From assembly GCA_035297265.1 (NCBI GenBank), contig DATGZH010000042.1:1-64000 (forward strand): DNA of 64,000 nt, read 5' to 3'. The notes beneath the pieces are model-generated. The model saw nothing but the letters and a program-made list of their open reading frames with translations, was not told the DNA's origin and searched no databases. Position numbers and translations under genes: made by a program. This document shows, one piece after another, positions 44,376 through 54,624 of the stretch (positions are counted from its first letter, which is position 1; the number at the start of each line of letters is the position of its first letter). The stretch is from DATGZH01 sp035297265 (GTDB lineage: Bacteria; Actinomycetota; Acidimicrobiia; Acidimicrobiales; RAAP-2).

Positions 44376-45887
44376 TCAGATGAGGTGCACGACGCCCTCG
44401 GCGTCGAGGGTCGCCGGCCGCCCACAGCCCTCGCTCGTCACGAGCGTCTCGAGCTCCCCGGGGTCGCGCACGTTGCCCCAGGCCCGGACGTCGTCCGCCG
44501 TGCGGGCCACCACGATGCCCAGCTCGGGTACGCCGTCTCGGTCGTAGGTGACGGTGTAGCTCTCGATCCGCACCGGCCCGGTGGCCTCGGCGTCCCAACG
44601 CCGCTTCGGCCGCGCGTCCACTTCGGCCTGCACGTCCTCCCAGCGGTAGCCGCCGCGGCCCTCGTCGACCGGCGGCCGCGAGGCGTAGAGGCCGATCGCG
44701 TGTTTCGTGGCGTACCAGCCGAGGGCGGTGACGAGCCCCACCGCCCCGGGCATCGCTCGGAGCCGCTCGACCATGGTAGCGATGCTGTGCGACACGTAGT
44801 TGTTCCCGGGGCCTCCGGCGAAGGTGAGCCCGCCGGTCACGGTGAGCGGGCGCGAGGGATCGTCCACGGGGAGGCCGAGCTCGGTCGCGCCGATGCGCAC
44901 GACCGAGGGGAAGCAGGAGTAGAGGTCGACTGCCCCGACGTCGTCGACGCCCACGCCGGCGAGCTCGAACGTCCGCCGGCCGGCCAGTCGGATGGCCGGC
45001 GACGAGTGCAGGTCGGCCCGCTCCGAGAGGAACCAGTGGTCGTTGGCGTCGGCCCCGGCCAGCGGGAAGACCCACCGTTCGGGGGCCACGCCCGCCGAGC
45101 GGGCCGCCTCGACTGAGCAGCAGATGAAGGCGGCCGCCTGGTCGACCTGGAGGTTGGCCGTGCAGAGCTTCGTGTAGGGGAAGGCCACCGGCCGGTTCTT
45201 CGGGCTGGGCGTGACGAGCTCGTCGGCGCTGAAGGCGGTCGGCAACCAGGCGTAGGGGTTGGTCGCCGCCACCTCGGAGAACGAGGCCCACAGCCGGCCG
45301 AGCCGCTGCCGGTGGTCCTCGAGCGACCACCCCGCGGCGTGCCGGAGGGCGTTCTCGAAGAGGGGGTACGCCTGCACCGGCAGGTGGAGGCCCCGGGCCG
45401 TCTCGAGGTCGGTGGCCGGCGGGTGGTCGACGCCGAAGCTCTCGGGCAACGTGGTGTCGGCGGGCTGCTCGGCGAAGGTCGGCCGTTCGGAACCGCTGCG
45501 GCGGCGGCCGGTGAGCGTGTAGACCCGCTCGGCCCCGGTCACCGCCACGACCTCGTGCTCGCCCCGGGCGATGGCGCCCGCCGCCGCGCTCATGAGCGAC
45601 TGGGGCGCGTTGCCGCCGGTCGTCGAGAGGACGAGCTCGGCGGGGTCGAGGCCCAGCCGCTGGGCCACGCCGAGGGGCGGGTTGGGCGGTCGCCAGGAGA
45701 GGGAAGAGACGACGGCCAGGCGGCCGACCCGCTCGAGCAGGGCCGGGTGGCCGCAGTCCTCGGCCGCCGCCCGGAGGACCGCGGCCATCATCTCGACGGG
45801 CTCCGGGCCGCCCGCCCCGTCGTGACCCGGGCGTTCGGTCAGCTGTCCGACGCCCACGACCACGGGGGTGCGGGGATCGAGGCCCAT
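44376..45887 (-). CDS. Thiolase-superfamily acetyl-CoA acetyltransferase-like protein
   Basis: 503-residue thiolase-fold protein beginning RTPVVVGVGQLTERPG, with GGNAPQSLMSAAAGAIARGEHEVVAVTGAE where a thiolase has its first Cys (GGN in place of a clear catalytic Cys), DLYSCFPSVV, and GGPGNNYVSHSIATMVERLR. A C-terminal OB-like extension (VRIESYTVTYDRDGVPELGIVVART) is typical of the SCP2-like actinobacterial branch. Start ATG 45887. It lies antisense inside an otherwise co-directional housekeeping block, so it may be a later insertion. Reaction uncertain: CoA-thioester chemistry in lipid or sterol breakdown is likely. Confidence 0.82.
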   Translation of the reverse strand: MGLDPRTPVVVGVGQLTERPGHDGAGGPEPVEMMAAVLRAAAEDCGHPALLERVGRLAVVSSLSWRPPNPPLGVAQRLGLDPAELVLSTTGGNAPQSLMSAAAGAIARGEHEVVAVTGAERVYTLTGRRRSGSERPTFAEQPADTTLPESFGVDHPPATDLETARGLHLPVQAYPLFENALRHAAGWSLEDHRQRLGRLWASFSEVAATNPYAWLPTAFSADELVTPSPKNRPVAFPYTKLCTANLQVDQAAAFICCSVEAARSAGVAPERWVFPLAGADANDHWFLSERADLHSSPAIRLAGRRTFELAGVGVDDVGAVDLYSCFPSVVRIGATELGLPVDDPSRPLTVTGGLTFAGGPGNNYVSHSIATMVERLRAMPGAVGLVTALGWYATKHAIGLYASRPPVDEGRGGYRWEDVQAEVDARPKRRWDAEATGPVRIESYTVTYDRDGVPELGIVVARTADDVRAWGNVRDPGELETLVTSEGCGRPATLDAEGVVHLI

Positions 45888-45948
45888 CGGGGGCGCAGCG
45901 TACCGGCGGGGCGGGAGGCCCTCTCCCGTGGGTCCTCGCCCGAGGTCG

Positions 45949-45954
45949 TACACT
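45949..45954 (+). promoter_or_regulatory. -10 of glyA, probably leaderless
   Basis: TACACT, seven bases, then ATG 45962. It lies in the 74-bp divergent gap between the thiolase-like gene and glyA. Confidence 0.45.
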
Positions 45955-45961
45955 TCGGCCC

Positions 45962-47296
45962 ATGGCGTCCGAGGCAGACCCCCCGTTCGCCGGCTGGCTG
46001 GCCGAGGACCCCGAGGTGGCGGCCCTGGTCGGCGAGGAGCTCGACCGGCAGAGCACCACGCTGCAGCTGATCGCCTCGGAGAACTTCTGCTCGCCGGCGG
46101 TCCTCGCGGCCACCGGGTCGGTCCTCACGAACAAGTACGCCGAGGGCTACCCCGGGCGCCGCTACTACGGCGGGAACCGGGTCATCGACGAGGTGGAGGA
46201 CCTGGCCCGCCGCCGGGCGACCGCCCTCTTCGGGGCCGAGCACGCCAACGTCCAACCCCACGCCGGGGCTTCGGCCAACCTCGCCGCCTACCAGGCCCTG
46301 CTGCAACCGGGCGACACCGTGCTCGCCATGCGGCTCGACCACGGCGGCCACCTCACCCACGGCTCGCCGGCCTCCATCACGAGCAAGATCTGGCGCTTCG
46401 TCGCCTACGGGGTCACCCCCGCCGCCGAGGACCCCGAGCGCCCGGGCGAGGTCATCGACTTCGACCAGGTGGCCGACCTGGCCAAGACCGAGAAGCCCAA
46501 GCTCATCGTGGCCGGCTCCACCGCCTACTCCCGGGTGATCGACCCGATCCCGTTCAAGGAGATCGCCGACTCGGTCGGCGCCCGCTTCCTCTTCGACGCC
46601 GCCCACCCGGCCGGCCTGATCGCCGGCGGCGTCCACCCGAGCCCGGTCGGCGTGGCCGACGTGGTGACGTTCACCACCCACAAGACGCTCCGCGGCCCGC
46701 GCGGTGCCGCCATCCTCTGCGGTGAGGAGCTGGCCAAGAAGATCGACAGCTCGGTCTTCCCGGGGCTCCAGGGCGGTCCGCTGGAGCACGTCATCGCGGC
46801 CAAGGCGGTGGCCTTCGCCGAGGCCGCCCGCCCGGCCTTCGCCGACTACGCGGCGCAGGTGGTGGCCAACGCCCGGGCCTTCGCCGAGGCCCTGCGGGCG
46901 GAGGGGTTCCGTCTCGTCTCGGGGGGCACGGACAACCACATGGTCCTCGTGGACCTGCGACCCTTCGACGCCGAGCTCACCGGCAAGGAGGCCCAGGAGG
47001 TGCTGGACCGGGCCGGGATCACGTGCAACCGCAACACGATCCCCGACGACCCCCGCCCGCCGTTCGTGACCTCGGGCCTCCGGCTCGGGAGCCCCGCCGA
47101 GACCACCGCCGGCATGGGTCCGGCCGAGATGGCCACCGTGGCCGAGCTGCTCGGCACGACGCTGCGGCGTCGGCACGACGAGGCGGCGCTGGCCGAGGTG
47201 CGGGGCAGGGTGGCCGAGCTGTGCGCGGCGTTCCCGCCCTACCCCACGCTCACCGGGGGGCGCCGGGTGCCGAAGGCCGTGCGCGCCGCGGGCTGA
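45962..47296 (+). CDS. glyA: Serine hydroxymethyltransferase
   Basis: PLP enzyme interconverting serine and glycine and charging tetrahydrofolate; 444 residues. STTLQLIASENFCSPAV (about 28-44), YAEGYPGRRYYGGN, HAGASANLAAYQALLQPGD, and PLP Lys in VTFTTHKTLRGPRG (about 240). Full length. Followed 25 bp later by wecA, as in other actinobacteria before the ATP operon. Confidence 0.97.
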   Translation: MASEADPPFAGWLAEDPEVAALVGEELDRQSTTLQLIASENFCSPAVLAATGSVLTNKYAEGYPGRRYYGGNRVIDEVEDLARRRATALFGAEHANVQPHAGASANLAAYQALLQPGDTVLAMRLDHGGHLTHGSPASITSKIWRFVAYGVTPAAEDPERPGEVIDFDQVADLAKTEKPKLIVAGSTAYSRVIDPIPFKEIADSVGARFLFDAAHPAGLIAGGVHPSPVGVADVVTFTTHKTLRGPRGAAILCGEELAKKIDSSVFPGLQGGPLEHVIAAKAVAFAEAARPAFADYAAQVVANARAFAEALRAEGFRLVSGGTDNHMVLVDLRPFDAELTGKEAQEVLDRAGITCNRNTIPDDPRPPFVTSGLRLGSPAETTAGMGPAEMATVAELLGTTLRRRHDEAALAEVRGRVAELCAAFPPYPTLTGGRRVPKAVRAAG

Positions 47297-47321
47297 GCCG
47301 TCGCGAGGCCGAGGTCTCGTC

Positions 47322-48560
47322 ATGCCCCCGATCGGCTGGTACGGGTTGATCCTCGTCGTCGCGGCGGTCGTCACCGCCGCGGCCACGTGGCCGGCCCGCA
47401 CGCTCTCGGCCAAGGTCGGCTACGTCGCCGTCCCGACCGACCGGTCCGTGCACAGCCGGGCCACCCCGTACGGCGGCGGGGCGGCGATGTTCTTCGGCTT
47501 CCTGATCGCCATGATCGTGGCCGCGCTCGTGCCCGCCCTCCACCCGGTGTTCGCCGGGAACTCCGAGCCGCTCGGGGTCGTGCTCGCCGCCGCGGCCATC
47601 TTCGCCGTCGGCCTCATCGACGACGTCCGGGACATGTCGGCGCCGGCCAAGGTGGCCGGCCAGGTGCTGGCGGCGAGCATCCTCTACTTCCTGGGCGTCA
47701 CCATGTACCAGTTCAAGGTGCCGCTGGCCGGGTTCATCGTGCTCAGCCCCGGTGTCGTCCCGCTCATCACCGCCCTCTGGGTGATCGCCATCACGAACGC
47801 CGTCAACATCATCGACGGCCTCGACGGCCTGGCGGCCGGCGTCGTGGCCATCGCCGGCGCGGCCCTCGCCGTCTACGGGCTGCGGCTCATGGACCAGGGC
47901 CTGCTTCCGCTCGACAACGTCGGCCCGCTCGTCGCCGTCATCGCCTGCGGGGTCTGCCTCGGGTTCCTCCCCTTCAACTTCCATCCGGCCAAGGTCTTCA
48001 TGGGCGACGCCGGTGCCCTCTTCCTCGGCCTGCTCATGTCGGCCTCGACGATGGTCATCGGGGGTCGCACCCCGCCGACCTCGGGGGTCACCTACTTCTT
48101 CTTCGCCCCTCTCTTCATCCCGCTCTTCATCCTGGGCGTCCCCCTCGTGGACATGGCCTTCGCCTTCATCCGGCGCACCGCCCGGGGGAGCGGCTTCCAC
48201 ACCCCCGACAAGGACCACATCCACCACCGTCTCCTGCGCCTCGGGCACGGCCACCGCCGCAGCGTGGTCATCCTCTGGGTCTGGACGGCCCTCCTCTCGG
48301 GCTTCGTGCTCTTCCCCCTCTTCCAGTCGGGGGTGAACGCCTTCATCCCGCTCGGCGCACTGGCGCTCGTGATCGCCCTCTACACGTTCTTCCACCCGGG
48401 CCTGCGCCGCCAGGACGAGCCGCCGGTGCCCGAGGAGGAGGCGGCTCCCGACGGAGCCGGAGCGGAGGTTCCGGCCGCGGTCGGTGCCCACGACGGCGAC
48501 CCGGGCGGGGCGTCCGGGGAGCCCTCACGTTTTGCCGTCGGACCGGGTGGGATGGGATGA
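47322..48560 (+). CDS. wecA: Undecaprenyl-phosphate GlcNAc-1-phosphate transferase-like protein
   Basis: Polytopic membrane glycosyl-1-phosphate transferase (MraY/WecA/TagO family), 412 residues, about ten transmembrane helices. Catalytic motifs: GLIDDVRDMSAPAK (DD, about 98-105), NAVNIIDGLDGLAAG (about 160), FHPAKVFMGDAGALFLG, and the cytoplasmic HIHHRLLRLGHGHR. It loads a sugar phosphate on polyprenyl phosphate to start wall teichoic/arabinogalactan-like linker or O-glycan synthesis. A charged Glu/Pro-rich tail of about 50 residues follows the last helix. Confidence 0.92.
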   Translation: MPPIGWYGLILVVAAVVTAAATWPARTLSAKVGYVAVPTDRSVHSRATPYGGGAAMFFGFLIAMIVAALVPALHPVFAGNSEPLGVVLAAAAIFAVGLIDDVRDMSAPAKVAGQVLAASILYFLGVTMYQFKVPLAGFIVLSPGVVPLITALWVIAITNAVNIIDGLDGLAAGVVAIAGAALAVYGLRLMDQGLLPLDNVGPLVAVIACGVCLGFLPFNFHPAKVFMGDAGALFLGLLMSASTMVIGGRTPPTSGVTYFFFAPLFIPLFILGVPLVDMAFAFIRRTARGSGFHTPDKDHIHHRLLRLGHGHRRSVVILWVWTALLSGFVLFPLFQSGVNAFIPLGALALVIALYTFFHPGLRRQDEPPVPEEEAAPDGAGAEVPAAVGAHDGDPGGASGEPSRFAVGPGGMG

Positions 48561-48719
48561 TGACGGCTGTGTTAAATCCTGTTCCCGCCCCGTCCGGCGC
48601 CCCCATCTCGCGGCGGGCGCCGGGTGCAGGTGTGGGCCTGACGGCGTGACCGAGGGGCCTCGGGTTGCACCAAATCGTCCTGACCCCGCCTGACGCGCCG
48701 CTGGGCCGGTACGGCGGAG

Positions 48720-48938
48720 ATGGCTTCCGAGAACGAACCTCCGGAGCACCAGCCGGGCCTTGGCGACTTCTTCTGGCTGGGAACGGCCTGCGCCATCAGC
48801 ATCGTGGTCGCTGGCGGCCTGGGCTACCTCCTCGACAGCTGGCTCGGCACCTTGCCCTGGCTGACCTTCGCCGGGCTGGCGTTCGGGATCCTCTGCGCCG
48901 TGCTCATCACGGTGCGGGCGGTTCGCCAGAGCCTGTAG
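48720..48938 (+). CDS. AtpZ/AtpI-like small membrane protein
   Basis: 72 residues with two transmembrane helices (FFWLGTACAISIVVAGGLGYLLD and WLTFAGLAFGILCAVLITV). The GxGYLLDxxLGTxPW turn is characteristic of AtpZ/AtpI-type proteins encoded at the head of ATP synthase operons and thought to aid c-ring assembly or Mg2+ handling. RBS GGCGGAG. Confidence 0.82.
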   Translation: MASENEPPEHQPGLGDFFWLGTACAISIVVAGGLGYLLDSWLGTLPWLTFAGLAFGILCAVLITVRAVRQSL

Positions 48939-48977
48939 GGCCGGTCCGGCCCAGGCGGGAGGCGTAGGGGACCGCCC

Positions 48978-49514
48978 GTGTTCACCCACTTCTCGCTGCC
49001 CGACCTCGCCGCGGTGTCCCGCCGCACGATGCTGAGCGCCCTGATCTTCGGCGTGATCGGCTTCGTCGCCTGCCTGGCCCTGGACGCCGTCCTCGTCGGC
49101 ATCGGCCTCTGCCTCGGCATCACCGTCGGCATCGTGAACTTCCGTCTGATCCAGTCTTCGGTCGTGAAGGTCGGGCAGCGCCAGGCGGAGAACGCCCGCC
49201 GTCCGCTCGCCCTCAACACCGTGACCCGGCTCGGGATCATCACCGTGATCGCGCTCGGCCTCCTGTTCGTGAGCTTCGACCTCGCCTTCGGTCTCCTGGC
49301 CGGCCTGGCGGCCTTCCAGGTGCTCCTCCTCATCCAGGTGGCCCGCTCGATGTACAAGATGGGCGCCGCCGGGGGCGGCCTCTTCACCGGGCGCCTCGAG
49401 GGCTTCGACGAAGACGACGACGTCATCGATGTCGAGGTGGTCGACGAGGACGCCGAGGGTCCGAAGACGCTCGACAAGGTCGAAGTGCCCGACGACCGCC
49501 ACGAGGAGAGCTGA
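48978..49514 (+). CDS. ATP synthase subunit I-like membrane protein
   Basis: 178 residues, four predicted transmembrane helices in the first 125 residues (ALIFGVIGFVACLALDAVLVGIGLCLGITVGIVNF; LGIITVIALGLLFVSFDLAFGLLAGLAAFQVLLLI), then an acidic cytoplasmic tail DEDDDVIDVEVVDEDAEG. GTG start, 2 bp before atpB. Position and topology match AtpI; sequence identity in this family is low. Confidence 0.75.
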   Translation: MFTHFSLPDLAAVSRRTMLSALIFGVIGFVACLALDAVLVGIGLCLGITVGIVNFRLIQSSVVKVGQRQAENARRPLALNTVTRLGIITVIALGLLFVSFDLAFGLLAGLAAFQVLLLIQVARSMYKMGAAGGGLFTGRLEGFDEDDDVIDVEVVDEDAEGPKTLDKVEVPDDRHEES

Positions 49515-49516
49515 GC

Positions 49517-50296
49517 GTGCTCGACCTGGCCGGCCTCGTCGGCACCAACATCACGCCCGGGGAGCACCCCACCGCCCACGTCGGGGGGCTCACGTTCAAC
49601 GTCGACACGATCTGGTCGACCGCGGTGGCGATGCTCGTCATCTTCATCTTCGGCTGGGTGCTGCGCCGACAGGCGACGAGCGGCGTCCCGGGCAAGTTCC
49701 AGCTGGTCTGGGAAACGGGCGTGCAGATCGTGACCCGTCAGGTGGAGGGCTCCATCGGACCCCGCGGGGCGTTCGTCATCCCTCTCGCCATCACCCTCTT
49801 CGTCTTCATCATCATCTGCAACTTCTTCGAGATCGTGGCCCTCGGCAGCCGGTACGAGTTCCTCGCCGTCCCGAACGCCGACATCAACCTGCCGCTCGCC
49901 ATGGCGCTCTACGTCATCGTCCTCGTTCACGTGAATTCGGTCAGGGTCCGTGGGTGGCACGGCTACTTCCACCACTACCTCTTCCAGCCCTTCCCGGTGT
50001 TCCTGCTGCCGGTCAACCTCTTCATCAACCTCGTGGAGGAGATCGCCAAGCCCGTCACGCTCGCCCTGCGGCTCTTCGGCAACCTCTTCTCGGGCGCCCT
50101 CATGCTGGTCCTGATCTCGGCCCTCGGTGCCTGGAAGCTGGGGTCGATCCCCCTCGGTGACTTCGCGACGTTGCTCGCCAACATCGCCTGGAAGCTCTTC
50201 GACGTCTTCCTCATCGGGCCCATTCAGGCCTTCATCTTCGCCCTCCTCACCATCCTCTACTTCGACACGGCCATGACCGTCACGCCGGAACACTGA
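49517..50296 (+). CDS. atpB: ATP synthase Fo subunit a
   Basis: Proton channel subunit, 259 residues with six helices. The essential Arg is in KPVTLALRLFGNLFSG (about residue 192), followed by the GPIQAFIFALLTILYF helix. N-terminus carries GEHPTAHVGGLTFNVDT as in actinobacterial a subunits. GTG start right after the AtpI-like gene. Confidence 0.97.
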   Translation: MLDLAGLVGTNITPGEHPTAHVGGLTFNVDTIWSTAVAMLVIFIFGWVLRRQATSGVPGKFQLVWETGVQIVTRQVEGSIGPRGAFVIPLAITLFVFIIICNFFEIVALGSRYEFLAVPNADINLPLAMALYVIVLVHVNSVRVRGWHGYFHHYLFQPFPVFLLPVNLFINLVEEIAKPVTLALRLFGNLFSGALMLVLISALGAWKLGSIPLGDFATLLANIAWKLFDVFLIGPIQAFIFALLTILYFDTAMTVTPEH

Positions 50297-50348
50297 GCCC
50301 GGACACCCTTACTCGTTCGAGCAATACGACCCAAAGGAGAAGCAGAAA

Positions 50349-50609
50349 ATGGCAGACTCGACCGCTCAGGCGATCCAGCTCGCCGGAGCCATGGTTGGTG
50401 GCGGGTTGGCCCTCGGTGGCGGTGCGGTCGGCGCGGCCATCGGGGACGGCCTTGCGGGCAGCCAGACGATCGCCGGCGTGGCCCGACAGCCCGAGGCGCA
50501 GGGCCGACTCTTCACGATCATGTTCCTCACGGTTGGCTTGGTTGAGGCCATGTACTTCATCAACCTGGCCTTCACCGCGCTGTTCGTCTTCTCCCTCTAC
50601 AAGAAGTAG
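50349..50609 (+). CDS. atpE: ATP synthase Fo subunit c
   Basis: 86-residue hairpin forming the c-ring. Helix 1 GGGLALGGGAVGAAIGDGLAG, polar loop RQPEAQG, helix 2 with the proton-binding Glu in GLVEAMYFINLAF (about residue 64). No Na+-type ligand set around the Glu, so proton-driven. RBS AAAGGAG. Confidence 0.97.
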   Translation: MADSTAQAIQLAGAMVGGGLALGGGAVGAAIGDGLAGSQTIAGVARQPEAQGRLFTIMFLTVGLVEAMYFINLAFTALFVFSLYKK

Positions 50610-50682
50610 GCGACAGAAGACGGCGGCGACGCAGTGACGTCGAGGACCCTTTCGACACGGCACATCGAGCGAGGCTGACACC

Positions 50683-51204
50683 ATGTCCATGGCAACCAGC
50701 AACTTCCTCGTCCCCAACGCCACGTTCTTCGTGGAGCTGGTGGCGTTCATCGTCGTGCTCGGGGTGGTGGGGCGCTACGTCCTCCCTCCGGTGAACCGCG
50801 CCCTCTCCGAGCGCCAGGCCCAGATCAAGAGCGAGCTCGAGGCGGCGGACGTGGCCAAGTCCGAGGCCGAGGCGATCGACCAGGAACGCCGCCAGACGCT
50901 GGAGCAGGCCCGTCTTCAGGCGCGCGAGATCGTGGAGCAGGCCAATCGCACGGCGGAGCAGGTGGGTGTGGACTCCCAGGCGCGGGCGACGGCCGAGTAC
51001 GAGCGCATCGTGTCGAGTGCCGACGCCCAGGTGCGCCTGGCCCGGCAGCGGGCCATCGAGACGGCGGCCGAGCGGATCGGCGAGATGGTGATGGAGGTGG
51101 TCGAGCGAGTCATCGGCCGTGAAGTCGACGACGCCGCTCACCGTGACCTCATCGATGAGGCCATCGCCGCCCTCAACGCCGAGAGCAGCGCGACGAGCTC
51201 GTGA
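50683..51204 (+). CDS. atpF: ATP synthase Fo subunit b
   Basis: 173-residue peripheral stalk subunit. One N-terminal membrane helix (FFVELVAFIVVLGVVGRYVLPPV, about 15-37), then a long charged coiled coil (ALSERQAQIKSELEAADVAKSEAEAI...). It is a separate b subunit, not fused to delta as in mycobacteria. Overlaps atpH by 4 bases. Confidence 0.96.
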   Translation: MSMATSNFLVPNATFFVELVAFIVVLGVVGRYVLPPVNRALSERQAQIKSELEAADVAKSEAEAIDQERRQTLEQARLQAREIVEQANRTAEQVGVDSQARATAEYERIVSSADAQVRLARQRAIETAAERIGEMVMEVVERVIGREVDDAAHRDLIDEAIAALNAESSATSS

Positions 51205-52120
51205 ACCCCACCCTCCAGGGTTATGCGGCGGCGGTCCTGAGCGCCGGCGAGGACCTCAGCGCGCTGGCCGCGGACCTCGCCTCGGTGGACCAGGCCTTCC
51301 GGGCCAACCGGGAGCTCCGGGTGGCGCTCACGGACACGTCGGTGCCGCCGCGTGTCCGGCGGGCGGTCCTCGAGGACCTGCTCTCGGGCAAGGTCGGCGA
51401 GCGAGCCCGTCGGGCGGCGGCCTTCGCCGCCGCCTCGGCGAGCCCACCGCAGATCCCCGCGGCGATGACCTGGCTGGCGGCGCAGGCCCGGCGGGCCGCC
51501 GCGGGCGAGGTCGAGACAGAGCCGCCGCTCGGCCACAGCGAGGCCCGGGCCCGGGTCGGCGGCTTCGCCGCTGCCCTCTTCGAGGACCTGTCGACGGCAC
51601 AGCTGGAGGAGATGGAAGACGAGTTGTTCCGCTTCGCTCGCACGGTCGACGCCACGCCCGCCCTACGAGGCGCGCTCACCGACCGCGACCTACCGCTCGC
51701 TGTCCGTCAGGGGGTGGTCGATCAGCTGCTTTCGGCAAAGGTGCAGCCGGCGACGCTGCGCCTCGTGAACTTCGTGCTGGCGGGCGGACGGCCCCGCGAC
51801 ACGGTCGGCACGCTCGATTGGCTCGTCGAACAGACGGCGCGGGCCCGGGGGTGGCGAGTGGCCCGGGTCCGCTCGGCCCAAGACCTCGAGGCCGAGCAGC
51901 GGGACCGACTGGCGAGCTCGCTCACCTCGATGGTGGGCGCCCCGGTCGAGCTGCAGGTCACGATCGACGGGACGCTCCTCGGCGGGGCGGTCGTCGAGGT
52001 GGGTGACCTGCAACTGGACGCCAGCGCCAGAGGCCGGCTGAACCACCTGCGCGAGCACCTGCTCACCCAGGGTTGGGAGGACCGCGGCTACGGCGCCGCA
52101 CAACGCGAGGGAGTCGAGTG

Positions 52121-52121
<1 letters not shown>
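51201..52121 (+). CDS. atpH: ATP synthase F1 subunit delta, with duplicated N-terminal domain
   Basis: Stalk subunit linking F1 to b, 306 residues versus about 180 for the usual delta. The OSCP N-terminal helical domain occurs twice: about 1-98 (RELRVALTDTSVPPRVRRAVL..LLSGKV) and about 112-215 (PALRGALTDRDLPLAVRQGVV..LLSAKV), aligned over their length. The normal C-terminal sheet domain (GTLLGGAVVEVGDLQLDAS) follows. Enlarged deltas of this kind occur in other actinobacteria. GTG start overlapping atpF. Confidence 0.93.
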
Positions 52122-53644
<1,523 letters not shown>

Positions 53645-53664
53645 GCGAAGGGGACCGCTGAGCC

Positions 53665-54618
53665 GTGGCCGGAGGGCGTGAACGTGAGCTGCGGCACAGA
53701 ATCCGCAGCGTGCAGGCCACCAAGAAGATCACGCGGGCCTTCGAGCTCATCGCGGCGTCCCAAATCGTCCGGGCCCAGGGACGCATCGCCGCCAACCGCC
53801 CCTACCGGGAGGGCATGTCCCACATCGTGGTCGAGGCGGCGGAGGGCGACCCGGCGGCCGCCGCCCGCTTCCTCAGTCCTCCGGCGTCGCCCACCCAGGT
53901 GGGCGTGCTCGCCATCGTCGGCGACCGGGGGCTCTCGGGCCCCTACAACGCCGGTGTCCTGCGGGCGACCGAGCGGCTGCTCGCCGACCTCGCCCGACGG
54001 CAGGCCACGACGCACCTCTTCACGGTGGGGAAGAAGGCCCAGTCCTACTTCCGCTTCCGCGGCCACCCCATCGAGGCCTCCTTCGTCGGCATGAGCGACC
54101 GGCCGACCTACGCCCAGGCCCGGGAGGTGTCCCTCACGCTCACCACCCCGTTCCTCCACGAGGACTTCGACCTCGTGCTCCTCGTGTCGACCCGCTACCT
54201 CTCGGCCGGGCGCCAGACCGTCGAGGCGAGGCGGCTGCTTCCCCTCGTCGACCTCTCGGCCCCCCCGGCCGAGGGTCTCTGGGACCCCGAGTCGGTGACC
54301 GGCTTCAAGGTGGGCGAGGAGACCGCGGCGGCCGAGTTCCGCACGGGCTACACCGAATTCGAGCCGGACTTCGAGAGCCTGCTCGGTCAGCTCATCCCGC
54401 AGGCCATCGAGTCCGAGGTGTTCACCGCCCTGCTCGAGGCGTCAGCCTCGGAGCACACCGCCCGCCAGCGGGCCATGGCCGCGGCGACCGAGAACGCCGA
54501 CGACTTGATCACGACGCTCAGCCGAATCATGAACCGGGAGCGCCAAGATTCCATCACCACCGAGATCATGGAGATCGTGGGCGGGGCCGAGGCGCTCCGC
54601 TCGTCGAAGGGAGCCTGA
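53665..54618 (+). CDS. atpG: ATP synthase F1 subunit gamma
   Basis: Central rotor shaft, 317 residues. N-terminal helix ELRHRIRSVQATKKITRAFELIAASQI (about 6-33) and C-terminal helix ending RIMNRERQDSITTEIMEIVGGAEAL form the coiled coil; the Rossmann-like middle contains GDRGLSGPYNAGVLR. GTG start, 20 bp after atpA. Confidence 0.97.
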   Translation: MAGGRERELRHRIRSVQATKKITRAFELIAASQIVRAQGRIAANRPYREGMSHIVVEAAEGDPAAAARFLSPPASPTQVGVLAIVGDRGLSGPYNAGVLRATERLLADLARRQATTHLFTVGKKAQSYFRFRGHPIEASFVGMSDRPTYAQAREVSLTLTTPFLHEDFDLVLLVSTRYLSAGRQTVEARRLLPLVDLSAPPAEGLWDPESVTGFKVGEETAAAEFRTGYTEFEPDFESLLGQLIPQAIESEVFTALLEASASEHTARQRAMAAATENADDLITTLSRIMNRERQDSITTEIMEIVGGAEALRSSKGA

Positions 54619-54624
54619 CCGCAC

